DNA of 64,000 nucleotides from Ruegeria arenilitoris (lineage in GTDB: Bacteria; Pseudomonadota; Alphaproteobacteria; Rhodobacterales; Rhodobacteraceae), in contig NZ_WQHP01000002.1 of assembly GCF_013035315.1 (NCBI RefSeq), positions 62,001-126,000 on the forward strand, written 5' to 3'. The notes beneath the pieces were generated by a model, which ran no database searches, was not told the DNA's origin, and saw nothing but the letters and a program-made list of their open reading frames with translations. Shown here in pieces: positions 43,656 to 52,425 of the stretch. Position 1 is the stretch's first letter. Each line of letters begins with the position of its first letter. The translations under genes were made by a program, and so were the position numbers.

Positions 43656-44723
43656 CTAATTTAGATACTTTGCGAGGTGATTTAATAACTCTTTAGCATC
43701 CTGCTCTGATACACCGTGGCGCTGGACCCTGATCCGAACCTCGTCCGATGAAAGTTCGCCACGCAAGACTCCCCCCCCGACTAGCTTGACTGATGTCAAA
43801 GGTCTGACCTTCTGCGGGCGGCCTCCTCGTGACCTCTTGGCTTCCGAATGGGGGGATACCTTCATGGCTTCTTCCAAGATGGCCCATTCCGCCTTTGGGT
43901 CCAATACCTCTGCTTCAGCGAGCACCTGGCGAAGCTTTGGTTGCGCACCACTTCTCAGCGCCGCCGCCAATTTCAACCCTGCTTTTTCGGAAAGGGCCAC
44001 AGGGTATTGCAGTAGATCACCGAGCGCTTCGTGAACCAATGCAAAGCTGCGTACCTTTGAACGCTTGGCTTTGGATGCAGTCGCAAAAAGCACATCAACG
44101 GCGGCTTCTGTCGTCTCGAAAACCCCTTGCGCTACTGCCAGAACGGCGATACGCCCCCGTTCATATGGGCTTAAGTTGGACCGCAGTTCGTTTTCCTCAA
44201 CCATCGAAACGTAAGCGCCCTGCCCCGACCCTGCCTCTCGGACAAAAGCTGGGATGTACAAAAACCCATCATTGGATCGCGCAAGGCGACGGAATGCTTC
44301 CAAGCGCCTGAAACCCGAGATCAATCCAAATCCCTCGCCATCTCTCGTCACTTCGATCGGTGCCCTCAATCCGTGGGCCCGCAGCGATTCAAGAAGCTCC
44401 GCCATTGCTTCTTCATCTTCAACCATTCGGTCGCGGCGGATGTATTCTGCGTCGATCTGATCCAATGGCAGCATCTCGGCGACGAGACCCGCGCTCTGGG
44501 CATCTCGCCAAAGTGCAGCATCGTTCTGGTCTTGGGCCAACGCCACGCGGTCTGTGACTGTCGTCATGCCGTTCAACGAAGCGGCTTCAGCCGCGACTTG
44601 CGCGATCGGCGGAACGGACGTCGTTGCATCGAATGGATTGAGCGAGGGTTTCGCCGCGAAACCGGCCTCCAGTTCCTCTAGTTTGGTCGTATCGGGTGCG
44701 GTTAACCGTCTTCGTTTAGCCAT
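43656..44723 (-). CDS. parB: ParB/RepB-type plasmid partition protein
   Basis: Protein of 355 aa from the ATG at 44723, with GGAGG 9 nt upstream; it overlaps the parA stop by 8 bp. The ParB N-domain appears as MLPLDQIDAEYIRRDRMVED, then LRAHGLRAPIEVTRDGEGFG, LISGFRRLEAFRRL, and the arginine-rich box-II-like ENELRSNLSPYERGRIAVLA, followed by an HTH domain. The C-terminus is probably the dimerisation part. It binds a centromere site and works with ParA to segregate the replicon. Confidence 0.88.
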   Translation of the reverse strand: MAKRRRLTAPDTTKLEELEAGFAAKPSLNPFDATTSVPPIAQVAAEAASLNGMTTVTDRVALAQDQNDAALWRDAQSAGLVAEMLPLDQIDAEYIRRDRMVEDEEAMAELLESLRAHGLRAPIEVTRDGEGFGLISGFRRLEAFRRLARSNDGFLYIPAFVREAGSGQGAYVSMVEENELRSNLSPYERGRIAVLAVAQGVFETTEAAVDVLFATASKAKRSKVRSFALVHEALGDLLQYPVALSEKAGLKLAAALRSGAQPKLRQVLAEAEVLDPKAEWAILEEAMKVSPHSEAKRSRGGRPQKVRPLTSVKLVGGGVLRGELSSDEVRIRVQRHGVSEQDAKELLNHLAKYLN

Positions 44724-46101
44724 CTGCCTGTCCTCCCAATTGGGCATCGCGCCACCAGCAGCCAATTAAAACCTCTTTGAACTCGGCATATGTTCGGTCA
44801 AAGGTTTCCCGTCCGCGCACATAGGTCTCGCGATTGAAATCTCGGTAGTCGGCTTCATAAATACCATTCACTTGCTCTCCGGCCTGCCCGACCAGTGCCG
44901 TGAAATCCTGGCGGTACGCATTCATGAAATCACCAAAATAGGCCTGGATGACATTTGCCATATCCGTCTGCTGGCTTGCGTCAAAACGGGTAATAATCGC
45001 CCTGACCACGTCCCATTCGAACTTTAGCTCAGGGAGACCAGCGGCCCTTTGCGCGGCATTCTCTCCATCTTCGATACTGGCGAACGTCGTGTAGAGCATA
45101 TCGAAAAACCGACCAGTCGAGTCGAATTCCAAGAAAGATGCGCCGAGCGGGACCAAAAGAATGTCTGCCGCAGCCAAAGCATTGATCGTTAGGTACCCAA
45201 GTGCAGGAGGCGTATCTAGAAAAATAACGTCGTAGTCATTCAATACACCACTGTCGTCCAAAAAGTTGGTAAGCCCATCCCACAAAGGCCAGCTTCGCAA
45301 CCCCATCCGCCAGACCGGAATTTGAAATTCGGCCCAGTACAGATTCAACTGCGCGCCGATTAAATCAATGTTGGGCCAATGCGTTTTCTGGATCACGTCG
45401 CTTGGGGTCGTTTTCAGAGCTTCTTGCAAGGTCTCGTCAAGGGGTATCTCTGGCTGACCGTTCACCTGCCGTACCCGATTTTCTTCCAGAACCGCTTGCG
45501 CGTAATCCTTGGCTATAAGAGGGAATACCGTTTGCCATTCATCTGCCACCGTACCACCAAGGATCGACGTCATCGAACCTTGGCTATCCAAATCAATAAC
45601 AAGCACTCTGTATCCGTCTAAAGCTGCTGACATTGCTAAATGTGCTGCTGTCGACGTTTTGCCAACGCCGCCTTTGAAGTTGGCGACCGATACTACCTTT
45701 GCAGGCAAACCTTCTGGTCTGTAGGGCAAGTACTCTTTGGTACTGACACCTTCCGCCGCAAAGTGTTTTCGAAGAGTCAAAACCTCCTCTAACGTGAACC
45801 ACTTAGATCCGGCTTCACCCTCGCCTTGCGGCAAGTCAGGATTAGCTTTTAAAACACGGCGTAAATGAGCAGGGGCCACTGGTATAAGGTACTTTGTGAT
45901 TTCCCAGATTGAAAAACGACGAAGGCGCTTTTCGCCATCTGGTGCGTAACCGCGGCGGGCCAGGTCTTCGCGGCCTTTTGCGCAGAAAGTTGCAGCTTTT
46001 GCGAATCGAGATGTCCCAATAGGATTTGGGAGCTTCTTCGCTGCAGCAGCTGGATCAAGATTCAGATAGGGGGGCAGGGGAAGTTGGGTTGCCTTATTCA
46101 C
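44716..46101 (-). CDS. parA: ParA/RepA-type plasmid partition ATPase
   Basis: Protein of 461 aa from a GTG at 46101 (VNKATQLPLPPYLNLDPAAA). Further upstream in-frame codons overlap the operator at 46116-46163 and are rejected. Residues ~1-140 form an N-terminal DNA-binding region typical of long plasmid ParA proteins. Then come the deviant Walker A VVSVANFKGGVGKTSTAAHL, VLVIDLDSQGSMT and YDVIFLDTPPALGYLT. Long ParA proteins of this type also repress their own operon. It overlaps parB by 8 bp. Confidence 0.9.
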   Translation of the reverse strand: MNKATQLPLPPYLNLDPAAAAKKLPNPIGTSRFAKAATFCAKGREDLARRGYAPDGEKRLRRFSIWEITKYLIPVAPAHLRRVLKANPDLPQGEGEAGSKWFTLEEVLTLRKHFAAEGVSTKEYLPYRPEGLPAKVVSVANFKGGVGKTSTAAHLAMSAALDGYRVLVIDLDSQGSMTSILGGTVADEWQTVFPLIAKDYAQAVLEENRVRQVNGQPEIPLDETLQEALKTTPSDVIQKTHWPNIDLIGAQLNLYWAEFQIPVWRMGLRSWPLWDGLTNFLDDSGVLNDYDVIFLDTPPALGYLTINALAAADILLVPLGASFLEFDSTGRFFDMLYTTFASIEDGENAAQRAAGLPELKFEWDVVRAIITRFDASQQTDMANVIQAYFGDFMNAYRQDFTALVGQAGEQVNGIYEADYRDFNRETYVRGRETFDRTYAEFKEVLIGCWWRDAQLGGQADG

Positions 46102-46115
46102 TGTCGATGCCTCAG

Positions 46116-46163
46116 AAAATGTTCGCTTTGTCAGCGCATATATCCCAATGTAGCGAACATTTT
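46116..46163. promoter_or_regulatory. 12-bp inverted repeat, parAB operator
   Basis: Perfect inverted repeat AAAATGTTCGCT (46116-46127) and AGCGAACATTTT (46152-46163), centre spacing 24 bp. It begins 15 bp upstream of the parA GTG, exactly where an autorepressor would block transcription. Likely bound by the N-terminal domain of ParA, or by ParB. Confidence 0.65.
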
Positions 46164-46261
46164 TCCTCAAAGCTATCCTTGGGTATTCAATTTTCCACAG
46201 AAATGCTGATTTCCCTAAGTTTCGCGACGAAACCAACAAAAATCTAAAAAAGGCAATCAAC

Positions 46262-46330
46262 AAAACGTTTGATTCATTTAAGGGCTTTAAGATATTTGGA
46301 CAAAAATAGAGACGTTAATTCAAATAGATA
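46262..46330. other. AT-rich stretch beside the iterons, candidate unwinding element
   Basis: About 70 bp with few G/C, directly left of the iteron array. DnaA-box-like sequences lie on both sides: TTTTCCACA at 46191-46199 and TGGGGATAA at 46542-46550 (each one mismatch to the TTATCCACA consensus or its complement). Together with the repeats and the adjacent repB this fits a plasmid replication origin. Unwinding is inferred. Confidence 0.5.
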
Positions 46331-46340
46331 GGTGAAATTA

Positions 46341-46585
46341 GGTGCCTGCTTCCGGTATCACAGGAACCTACATACGGTACCTAAGGGACCCATATACAGG
46401 GCCTTGGGAACTAGAGTCCGGGTGCAAGGGGGCCGATTCCCGGGACGCGAAGATTCTTGGAAATTGAGACCCTAATTTGGCCACTAAACCGCAATTGGTC
46501 GGAGCCATTACTTCCAGAATGGCCCTGATATTGAGTCTTGCTGGGGATAAGTATGTCAGAGGTTTCTCAAGGTACCCGTATCCGG
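46341..46585 (+). repeat. Iteron array of the plasmid origin
   Basis: Six imperfect 15-bp repeats with pattern GGnnCCnnnnnCCGG: GGTGCCTGCTTCCGG (46341), GGAACCTACATACGG (46363), GGACCCATATACAGG (46386), GGAACTAGAGTCCGG (46407), GGGGCCGATTCCCGG (46429) and, apart, GGTACCCGTATCCGG (46571). The first five are 22, 23, 21 and 22 bp apart, about two helical turns, as expected for iterons bound by a Rep_3-type initiator on one face of DNA. They lie between the divergent parA and repB genes. Confidence 0.7.
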
Positions 46586-46679
46586 GATGAAGGTCATCCT
46601 GTATTTGGGCACCCAATTCAGATTGCACGCTGGGTACCTTTCATGCCAACAATATTGAAAAGAGCAGTCAGGCAGAATC

Positions 46680-47942
46680 ATGCCGGAACAAAAAACAGAT
46701 ATGGATAAACTCGCTGGGGCATTGCGTCGCGAGACGGTAAAAAAGAACGTCGCTGCAATTCATATTAGCGGCAAACTCTCTCTATTGCAGCGCAAGTTGT
46801 CCAATGTATTGTTGCTCAATGCGTACGATGCGTTGACGTCTGCGCCGACGCATACGATTGACGCACGCACCTTGGCGATGATGGTGGGCTACAACTCGAA
46901 CGATTTTGACACCTTGCGTATGAGCTTACGCGCGCTCGCTGAAACAGTCGCTGAATGGGATATGTTGGACGAACAGGGGCGCCAGGAATGGGGCGTCTCT
47001 TCTCTGCTCAGTTTCGCCAAATTGAAAAACGGGGTGTGCGAGTATGCATACTCTCCCGCTTTGGCTCAGAAGCTGTATGACCCTAAAATTTACGCGCTGA
47101 TAAACATACAGATTCAACGGAATTTCAGTTCCGGCCACGGCTTGGCGCTTTATGAGAATTGCTATCGGTTCGTTAGAACCGGATCCACCGGGTGGTGGAC
47201 GCTGGATGTTTTTCGAAAACTTATGGGTGTTGATGGAAGCGACTACTACGCTAGTTTTAAGCACCTCAACGCAAAAATAATCAAACCAGCCGTCGCTGAG
47301 GTCAATAAAAGCTCCGATATTTTGATTGAACCTGAATTTCAAAAGAAAGGTCGGACCGTTACGGATATCCGCTTTCTGATCAAAGGTAACCCTCAGAAAG
47401 CGATGTTCGAAATTGATGACGAAGGTGGTGTGCGTAACCTTGCCACGTACAAGACTCTTCGCGACCAGGGCGTTTCTGATCGATTGGCCCGCCAATGGAT
47501 AGCGGAACACGGCGAAGAGTATGTGCAAGAAAAGCTAAACTATGTCAGCGCGAAAGATGGCGTGAAATCGACCGTCGGTTTTCTCTCGGCTGCGTTGCGC
47601 GAAGACTATCGTTCCGTAGAAAAGACATCGCCGCCGCCCAGTCCAGATGCCATTAAGGCCGCGCAGATAAGAACGGCAGAACAAGAAAAGCAAGACAGAG
47701 AGTATGAGGCCAGAGCGGCTGAGCGAACGGAACGTTCCCGCAAGCTTGCAATTGTAGAAGAGGTGGTTTCGCAGCGAAACCCGACCCAACGCGACGCTGA
47801 CAAAAGGTTGTTTATGTCTGGCCTCGACAATGACCTCGACCGAGAGCACTTTCGAGCGCATGGTTGGCGCTCGGGCCTGAATGCCGCGAAGATATTCGAA
47901 TTCTGGGAGGAACTAGAACCAGACGCATTTATTGAAGCTTAG
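46680..47942 (+). CDS. repB: RepB-type plasmid replication initiator (Rep_3-like)
   Basis: Protein of 420 aa. The N-terminal ~230 residues fit the winged-helix initiator fold: IHISGKLSLLQRKLSNVLLL near the start, LAMMVGYNSNDFDTLRMSLR, then FSSGHGLALYENCYRFVRTG and WWTLDVFRKLMGVDGSDYYA. The C-terminal part is charged with a long helical stretch (about 320-370). It binds the iterons at 46341-46585 and starts replication. RepB-type replicons with parAB on the opposite strand are a known plasmid class in Roseobacters. Confidence 0.85.
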   Translation: MPEQKTDMDKLAGALRRETVKKNVAAIHISGKLSLLQRKLSNVLLLNAYDALTSAPTHTIDARTLAMMVGYNSNDFDTLRMSLRALAETVAEWDMLDEQGRQEWGVSSLLSFAKLKNGVCEYAYSPALAQKLYDPKIYALINIQIQRNFSSGHGLALYENCYRFVRTGSTGWWTLDVFRKLMGVDGSDYYASFKHLNAKIIKPAVAEVNKSSDILIEPEFQKKGRTVTDIRFLIKGNPQKAMFEIDDEGGVRNLATYKTLRDQGVSDRLARQWIAEHGEEYVQEKLNYVSAKDGVKSTVGFLSAALREDYRSVEKTSPPPSPDAIKAAQIRTAEQEKQDREYEARAAERTERSRKLAIVEEVVSQRNPTQRDADKRLFMSGLDNDLDREHFRAHGWRSGLNAAKIFEFWEELEPDAFIEA

Positions 47943-47954
47943 TAGATTTAGAGC

Positions 47955-50261
47955 TCAATGCTTCTTCATCGCAGCACTCAACGCGTCGCCAAATGCGCTG
48001 TTGTGTGCATTTTTTTTGTTTTTTGCGTATTGAGCTTCCTTTCCTTTTGATGAGTAAGGACGCTTCTGTTGTGGTTTATGCGCACTATTTTGTCGTGCAG
48101 ACTTTCCTCCGTCTTTTCGCATGGTCAAGCCGATACGCTTACGGGGTACGTCCACATCAACGACAGTCACCTTCACGACTTGCCCCGTTTTGACCACTTC
48201 GTGCGGATCCTTAACAAATCGGTCAGCAAGTTGACTGACGTGAACCAACCCATCCTGATGGACGCCAATGTCGATAAATGCGCCAAAGGCGGCGACGTTC
48301 GTGACCGTTCCCTCTAACACCATTCCAGGCTTCAAATCTGTAATGTCGTCGACGCCATCCGCAAAAGATGCGGTCGCAAAACTGGGGCGTGGGTCGCGGC
48401 CGGGCTTCTCTAGTTCAGTGAAAACATCCCGCACGGTGGGCAAACCGAAGCTCTCATCCACAAAATCCTCAGCGCGCAAATTCTTGAGCGCCCCGTCATG
48501 ACCCATGATGTCCCGAATATCTCGGCCGCATGCAGACACAACCTGTTTCGCAAGGCCATAGGCCTCTGGGTGGACTGAGGACGCGTCCAGAGGTTCGGAA
48601 CCATCCCGGATTCTCAGGAATCCCGCGCATTGCTCATAGGTTTGTGGCCCAAGGCGCGCGACATCCAAAAGCTGATTTCGATTTTGGAAAGCGCCATTCA
48701 GATCGCGGTGCATAACGATTGCTTCGGCCAGTCCGGGCCCAAGACCCGAAACATGAGAGAGTAGGGGCGCGGAAGCCGTGTTCAGATCTACACCGACCGC
48801 GTTCACAACATCTTCGACAACCGATGCCAATGACTGCGACAACCGATGTTGATCAACATCATGCTGGTACTGACCAACACCAATTGACTTGGGTTCGATT
48901 TTAACAAGTTCCGCCAAGGGGTCTTGTAAACGCCGGGCGATCGAGACAGCCCCACGCAGCGACACATCCAGATCAGGGAATTCTCGCGCGGCCAGTTCTG
49001 ACGCCGAATAGACCGAAGCCCCAGCCTCGGACACGACAACCTTGGTTGGCGCTTTGACGGATTTTGGCAAAAGCTTCAAAGCTTCCGCGACCAATTTCTC
49101 AGTCTCGCGGCTCGCTGTACCGTTGCCGATGGCAATCAGTTCAATCTTATGGGCTGAGATAAGGTTAAGGATAGTTGCTTGTGCGCCCCTCAGATCGTTT
49201 TTTGGCTGAAAAGGAAACAGCGTGTCGGTCGCAACCACCTTGCCGGTGGCGTCAACGACGGCCGCTTTAACACCTGTGCGAATTCCGGGGTCCAAACCCA
49301 GAGTTGGCCGTGCTCCAGCAGGCGCAGAAAGCAATAAGTCTTTGAGATTAAAAGAGAAAACCTGAATAGCCTCTTCCTGCGCCCGGCTGCGCAGGTCCGC
49401 CATAAGCTCAACCATCATTGAAAGTGACAGTTTTACCCGCCACGTCCAGCCGGCCACCTTTCGGAGCCATTTATCTCCTGGCGTGTCGCTGCGTGTATGC
49501 AGATGAGCGGCCACCATGGCCTCGGCGCGCGCGGCTCCGGCTTCCGGTTCCGGGGCAATATCCAGCGTGACGATACCCTCTTTCGAGGCTCGCAACATGG
49601 CAAGTGCGCGGTGTGATGGAGTTTTGGCCCAAAGCTCAGTGTGGTTGAAATAGTCGCTGAATTTTGCGCCTTCCCGTTCCTTGCCCTCAATCACTTTGGA
49701 CGTCAACAAGGCCTCGCGCTGCATGAAATCACGCAACTCACCCAGCAATGTGGCGTTTTCTGTCAACCGCTCAGTTATGATGTCGCGTGCACCATTCAAC
49801 GCGTCTTTGGTCGTCGGGACAGCGTCCGAAACATAGTTTTGTGCCATCGCTTCCGGATCAGCGGACCGGTCTGTCAGGATTGCATCCGACAGCGGCTCCA
49901 ACCCGTTCTCGCGCGCAATCATCGCCTTGGTGCGACGCTTGGGCTTGTAAGGCAGGTAAATGTCTTCCAGTTTCGCTTTGGTGTCGGCCTGCGCAATGGA
50001 TTTTGCCAGGTCATCCGTCAATTTGCCCTGATCCTTGATCGAGCCGAGGATCGTTTCGCGCCGCGCCTCAAGCTCGCGCAGATAGGTTAGCCGATCTGAT
50101 AGAATCCGCAGTTGCGTATCGTCCAGCCCGCCGGTCACCTCTTTTCGATACCTTGCCACAAATGGGACGGTGGCCCCTTCGTCCAACAACTTTACTGCGG
50201 CACCGACCTGTTCCGGGCGGGCGTTGATTTCGGTGGCGATGGTGCGGGCGTTGCGGTCCAA
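47955..50261 (-). CDS. tex: Tex-family S1 RNA-binding protein
   Basis: Protein of 768 aa, normal Tex length. The start is a TTG at 50261 with AGGAGG at 5-nt spacing. Domains in order: N-terminal Tex helices (AVKLLDEGATVPFVARYRKE), a YqgF/RNase H-like core near 330-450 (TLGLDPGIRTGVKAAVVDAT), HhH motifs (LSHVSGLGPGLAEAIVMHRD) and a C-terminal S1 domain (about 645-715, GTVTNVAAFGAFIDIGVHQD). The tail is basic. It is usually a chromosomal gene acting on transcription and RNA; here it sits 12 bp from repB, convergent. Confidence 0.95.
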   Translation of the reverse strand: MDRNARTIATEINARPEQVGAAVKLLDEGATVPFVARYRKEVTGGLDDTQLRILSDRLTYLRELEARRETILGSIKDQGKLTDDLAKSIAQADTKAKLEDIYLPYKPKRRTKAMIARENGLEPLSDAILTDRSADPEAMAQNYVSDAVPTTKDALNGARDIITERLTENATLLGELRDFMQREALLTSKVIEGKEREGAKFSDYFNHTELWAKTPSHRALAMLRASKEGIVTLDIAPEPEAGAARAEAMVAAHLHTRSDTPGDKWLRKVAGWTWRVKLSLSMMVELMADLRSRAQEEAIQVFSFNLKDLLLSAPAGARPTLGLDPGIRTGVKAAVVDATGKVVATDTLFPFQPKNDLRGAQATILNLISAHKIELIAIGNGTASRETEKLVAEALKLLPKSVKAPTKVVVSEAGASVYSASELAAREFPDLDVSLRGAVSIARRLQDPLAELVKIEPKSIGVGQYQHDVDQHRLSQSLASVVEDVVNAVGVDLNTASAPLLSHVSGLGPGLAEAIVMHRDLNGAFQNRNQLLDVARLGPQTYEQCAGFLRIRDGSEPLDASSVHPEAYGLAKQVVSACGRDIRDIMGHDGALKNLRAEDFVDESFGLPTVRDVFTELEKPGRDPRPSFATASFADGVDDITDLKPGMVLEGTVTNVAAFGAFIDIGVHQDGLVHVSQLADRFVKDPHEVVKTGQVVKVTVVDVDVPRKRIGLTMRKDGGKSARQNSAHKPQQKRPYSSKGKEAQYAKNKKNAHNSAFGDALSAAMKKH

Positions 50262-50335
50262 AAGGGCCTCCTGAAGTCTGTTCGGAGAATCTTCTTAGCC
50301 AGCCCCATCGCCAAGGGAAAGAGGAGATAGGAGAG

Positions 50336-51358
50336 TTACATCTGATCGGCCAGAACCAGCAGATCATCATGCAAGGTTTTCGCCACTTCCACATACCCAC
50401 GTGCGGTATTCCGTGCCCGTGCAGCGAACCGTCTTTGAGAGGGCAGGCGGGCCCCTTGATCTACAATATCGGCGAACAGTCGCTCGGCACGGGCGTCATT
50501 ATCAGCGGTGCGACCGCCGCTGAACTGGGCCGGGTCAAAAGCCAGAATGATTTCGCCATGGTAGGGCGCGCCGCCCTGGCCTTCGGCATACTCCATGCTC
50601 TCCAGGCTGGTCAGGTCGTCAATCAGCGGGCCCGCCAACAGTTCGATCATGATAGACAGGGCCGAGCCTTTGTAGCTGCCAAAAGTCAGCATCGCTCCGT
50701 CCATAGCGGCCTGGGGATCGGTGGTTGGGTTCCCGTCCTTGTCGATCGCTACGCCTTCGGGCAGGGGCTTGCCCGCGCGGCGATACAGTTCGATCTCGCC
50801 GCGGGCAAATGCGCTGGTGGCGAAATCAAACGTGAACGGGTCTTTGCCTTGGCGCGGCCAGCTGAACGCCAACGGGTTTGTTCCGAGGCTGCCTCGCGTC
50901 CCTCCGGCTGGCGCGACCCAGCTGTGGCTGGGAACCATTGCCATCGCAGCCAAACCTTCTGCGGACAGGCGTTCCACCTCTGGCCAAAGGGCTGAGAAAT
51001 GAAAGCAGCGATTGATCGCCATTGCCGCGATCCCATGGGTTCGGGTCTTTTCGATAAGAATGGGCAGAGCCTCACGAAACGCCAGCAGCGACATGCCGCC
51101 CTGCGCATCCACGCGCACAATGGCATTGTTCGAGGGCGCAACGACGGGCGCAATATGGCCGTCGATCTTGCCGGCTTTCATAGTGTCAATGCACATGAAC
51201 AGGCGAAACAGACCATGAGACTGGCAATCGTCGATCTGGCAGGTTGTCAGCATTTCGGTAATTGCGGCCGCATGGTCGGGGCCAAAACCGGCTTTGGTCA
51301 GAATGGACAGGCTCAGATCTCGGATCTCGTCCAATGTCAGTTTGACCGTCTCGCTCAT
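50336..51358 (-). CDS. Ldh-family (malate/L-lactate dehydrogenase-type) oxidoreductase
   Basis: Protein of 340 aa of the type-2 malate/lactate dehydrogenase family, which includes delta1-piperideine-2-carboxylate reductase. Motifs: CQIDDCQSHGLFRLFM (with the catalytic-region His), VAPAGGTRGSLGTNPLAFSW (nucleotide-binding) and DGAMLTFGSYKGSALSIMIE. It uses NAD(P)H to reduce a 2-oxo or imino acid. The tex gene follows in the opposite-facing order by 74 bp on the same strand. A hairpin just upstream overlaps its ribosome site. Confidence 0.9.
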   Translation of the reverse strand: MSETVKLTLDEIRDLSLSILTKAGFGPDHAAAITEMLTTCQIDDCQSHGLFRLFMCIDTMKAGKIDGHIAPVVAPSNNAIVRVDAQGGMSLLAFREALPILIEKTRTHGIAAMAINRCFHFSALWPEVERLSAEGLAAMAMVPSHSWVAPAGGTRGSLGTNPLAFSWPRQGKDPFTFDFATSAFARGEIELYRRAGKPLPEGVAIDKDGNPTTDPQAAMDGAMLTFGSYKGSALSIMIELLAGPLIDDLTSLESMEYAEGQGGAPYHGEIILAFDPAQFSGGRTADNDARAERLFADIVDQGARLPSQRRFAARARNTARGYVEVAKTLHDDLLVLADQM

Positions 51359-51369
51359 GCTCAGCTTCT

Positions 51370-51393
51370 CCCTTATCCGAAGTCAGATAAGGG
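51370..51393. promoter_or_regulatory. Inverted repeat over the Ldh ribosome site
   Basis: CCCTTATC (51370-51377) and GATAAGGG (51386-51393), perfect 8-bp arms around 8 nt, 12-35 bp upstream of the Ldh ATG. In RNA the arm next to the gene contains the AAGGG of the Shine-Dalgarno stretch AAGGGAG, so folding would hide it. As DNA it could equally be an operator. Confidence 0.5.
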
Positions 51394-51432
51394 ATAGCGT
51401 GGTCATGTGGGAAAAGGGAACCCGGTTTGGAG

Positions 51433-52377
51433 TCATCCCTGAGTCTCGGCTAGCAGGTACGCAATAACGTTGGCGATATCGGCTTCTTTCTTCAGGCCCG
51501 GAAACTGCATTTTGTTCCCCGGGACTGTGCCTTTAGGGTCGGTCCGGAATGCGGCCATCGTTTCAGGCGTCCAGACGATCTCGGATTGTTGCAAAGGGTC
51601 GGAATACCGAAATCCGTCCGCTTGTCCGGCCTTTGCCCCGAAGATGCCGTGCAGCGAGGGTCCGACAGTGTGGCGGTCGGCGTCCAGCTTGTGACAGGCG
51701 CTGCATTTTCGGAACACTTTCTTCCCGGCTTTAACGTCGCCCTCTACGGCTGCAGCTAAAACGGTAGTTTCCGCGACGGGTGCAGCCTCGACCTTTTTGT
51801 CATCGAGGTTGAAGATAAAGCGCGCGGTGACCGGGACTGTTCGGGTGATGCCGGGCAAGTCAGCCAATTGCATCAGCTTGTCGACACCTGCGTCAACGCC
51901 TGCATCCTCGGTACTGATGAAAATCATATCGTTGGTCGACACCATGACCGAAGTTTCAGACAAACGCGCGACAAACATCTCGGCATCGAAACCGACTTCT
52001 GCACCCGCAAGCGAAAGCTGCGCTTCGGCATCGACGGTCGTTGCCTCGCCAACACTCAAGGCTGAAACCTCTGACATGTCGAACTGAGCGGTCAAAGATG
52101 CGGTCCCGGCCTTGCGGAACACATACTCGATCATGCGTTGGTTGCGAATGTCGATGTTTGTTTCCACCGAGGACAGATCAATCTCGATCTCGGCCTTGCC
52201 ATCCTGGCTTACCTGGCCAGAGAGTTTCGAAAAGGAATTGACCTCGCCCACGGTGTTTTTCTTGATCGAGCCATAGGCCAGATGCGAGCCTTCTGGGGCC
52301 AGCGTCCAAGTCTGCGCCAGAACCGGGGTTGCAACAATTGTCGACGCAATCGTTACCGCTTTCAACAGAAGTTTCAT
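51433..52377 (-). CDS. YceI-domain protein fused to cytochrome c
   Basis: Protein of 314 aa from the ATG at 52377 (GGAGGAATGAA upstream). Signal peptide to about residue 21. Residues ~22-195 form a YceI-like lipocalin domain (WTLAPEGSHLAYGSIKKNTV; VTARFIFNLDDKKVEAAP). After a linker rich in Ala/Val/Thr, residues ~212-312 form a class-I cytochrome c with haem motif CSACH (Cys225, Cys228, His229), GPSLHGIFG and distal Met290 in PGNKMQFPG. YceI proteins bind polyisoprenoids or quinone-like lipids, so the fusion may couple such a ligand to electron transfer. It is divergent from an ECF sigma gene by 48 bp. Confidence 0.9.
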   Translation of the reverse strand: MKLLLKAVTIASTIVATPVLAQTWTLAPEGSHLAYGSIKKNTVGEVNSFSKLSGQVSQDGKAEIEIDLSSVETNIDIRNQRMIEYVFRKAGTASLTAQFDMSEVSALSVGEATTVDAEAQLSLAGAEVGFDAEMFVARLSETSVMVSTNDMIFISTEDAGVDAGVDKLMQLADLPGITRTVPVTARFIFNLDDKKVEAAPVAETTVLAAAVEGDVKAGKKVFRKCSACHKLDADRHTVGPSLHGIFGAKAGQADGFRYSDPLQQSEIVWTPETMAAFRTDPKGTVPGNKMQFPGLKKEADIANVIAYLLAETQG

Positions 52378-52425
52378 TTCATTCCTCCTACAGGTGTGTA
52401 AATCCTGACCACACGGGCCAGGTCC

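Noticed and set aside
46102..46263. N-terminal extension of parA to an upstream ATG
   Set aside because: The extension is low-quality, covers the 12-bp inverted-repeat operator and lacks a ribosome site; the GTG at 46101 matches the expected ParA start.
46368..46628. Minus-strand frame of 86 codons in the origin region
   Set aside because: It lies across the iterons, has no ribosome site or recognisable domain, and its composition follows the repeats.
52391..52416. GTGTG/CACAC dyad between the YceI-cytochrome and ECF genes
   Set aside because: Only five paired bases; too weak to call an operator.
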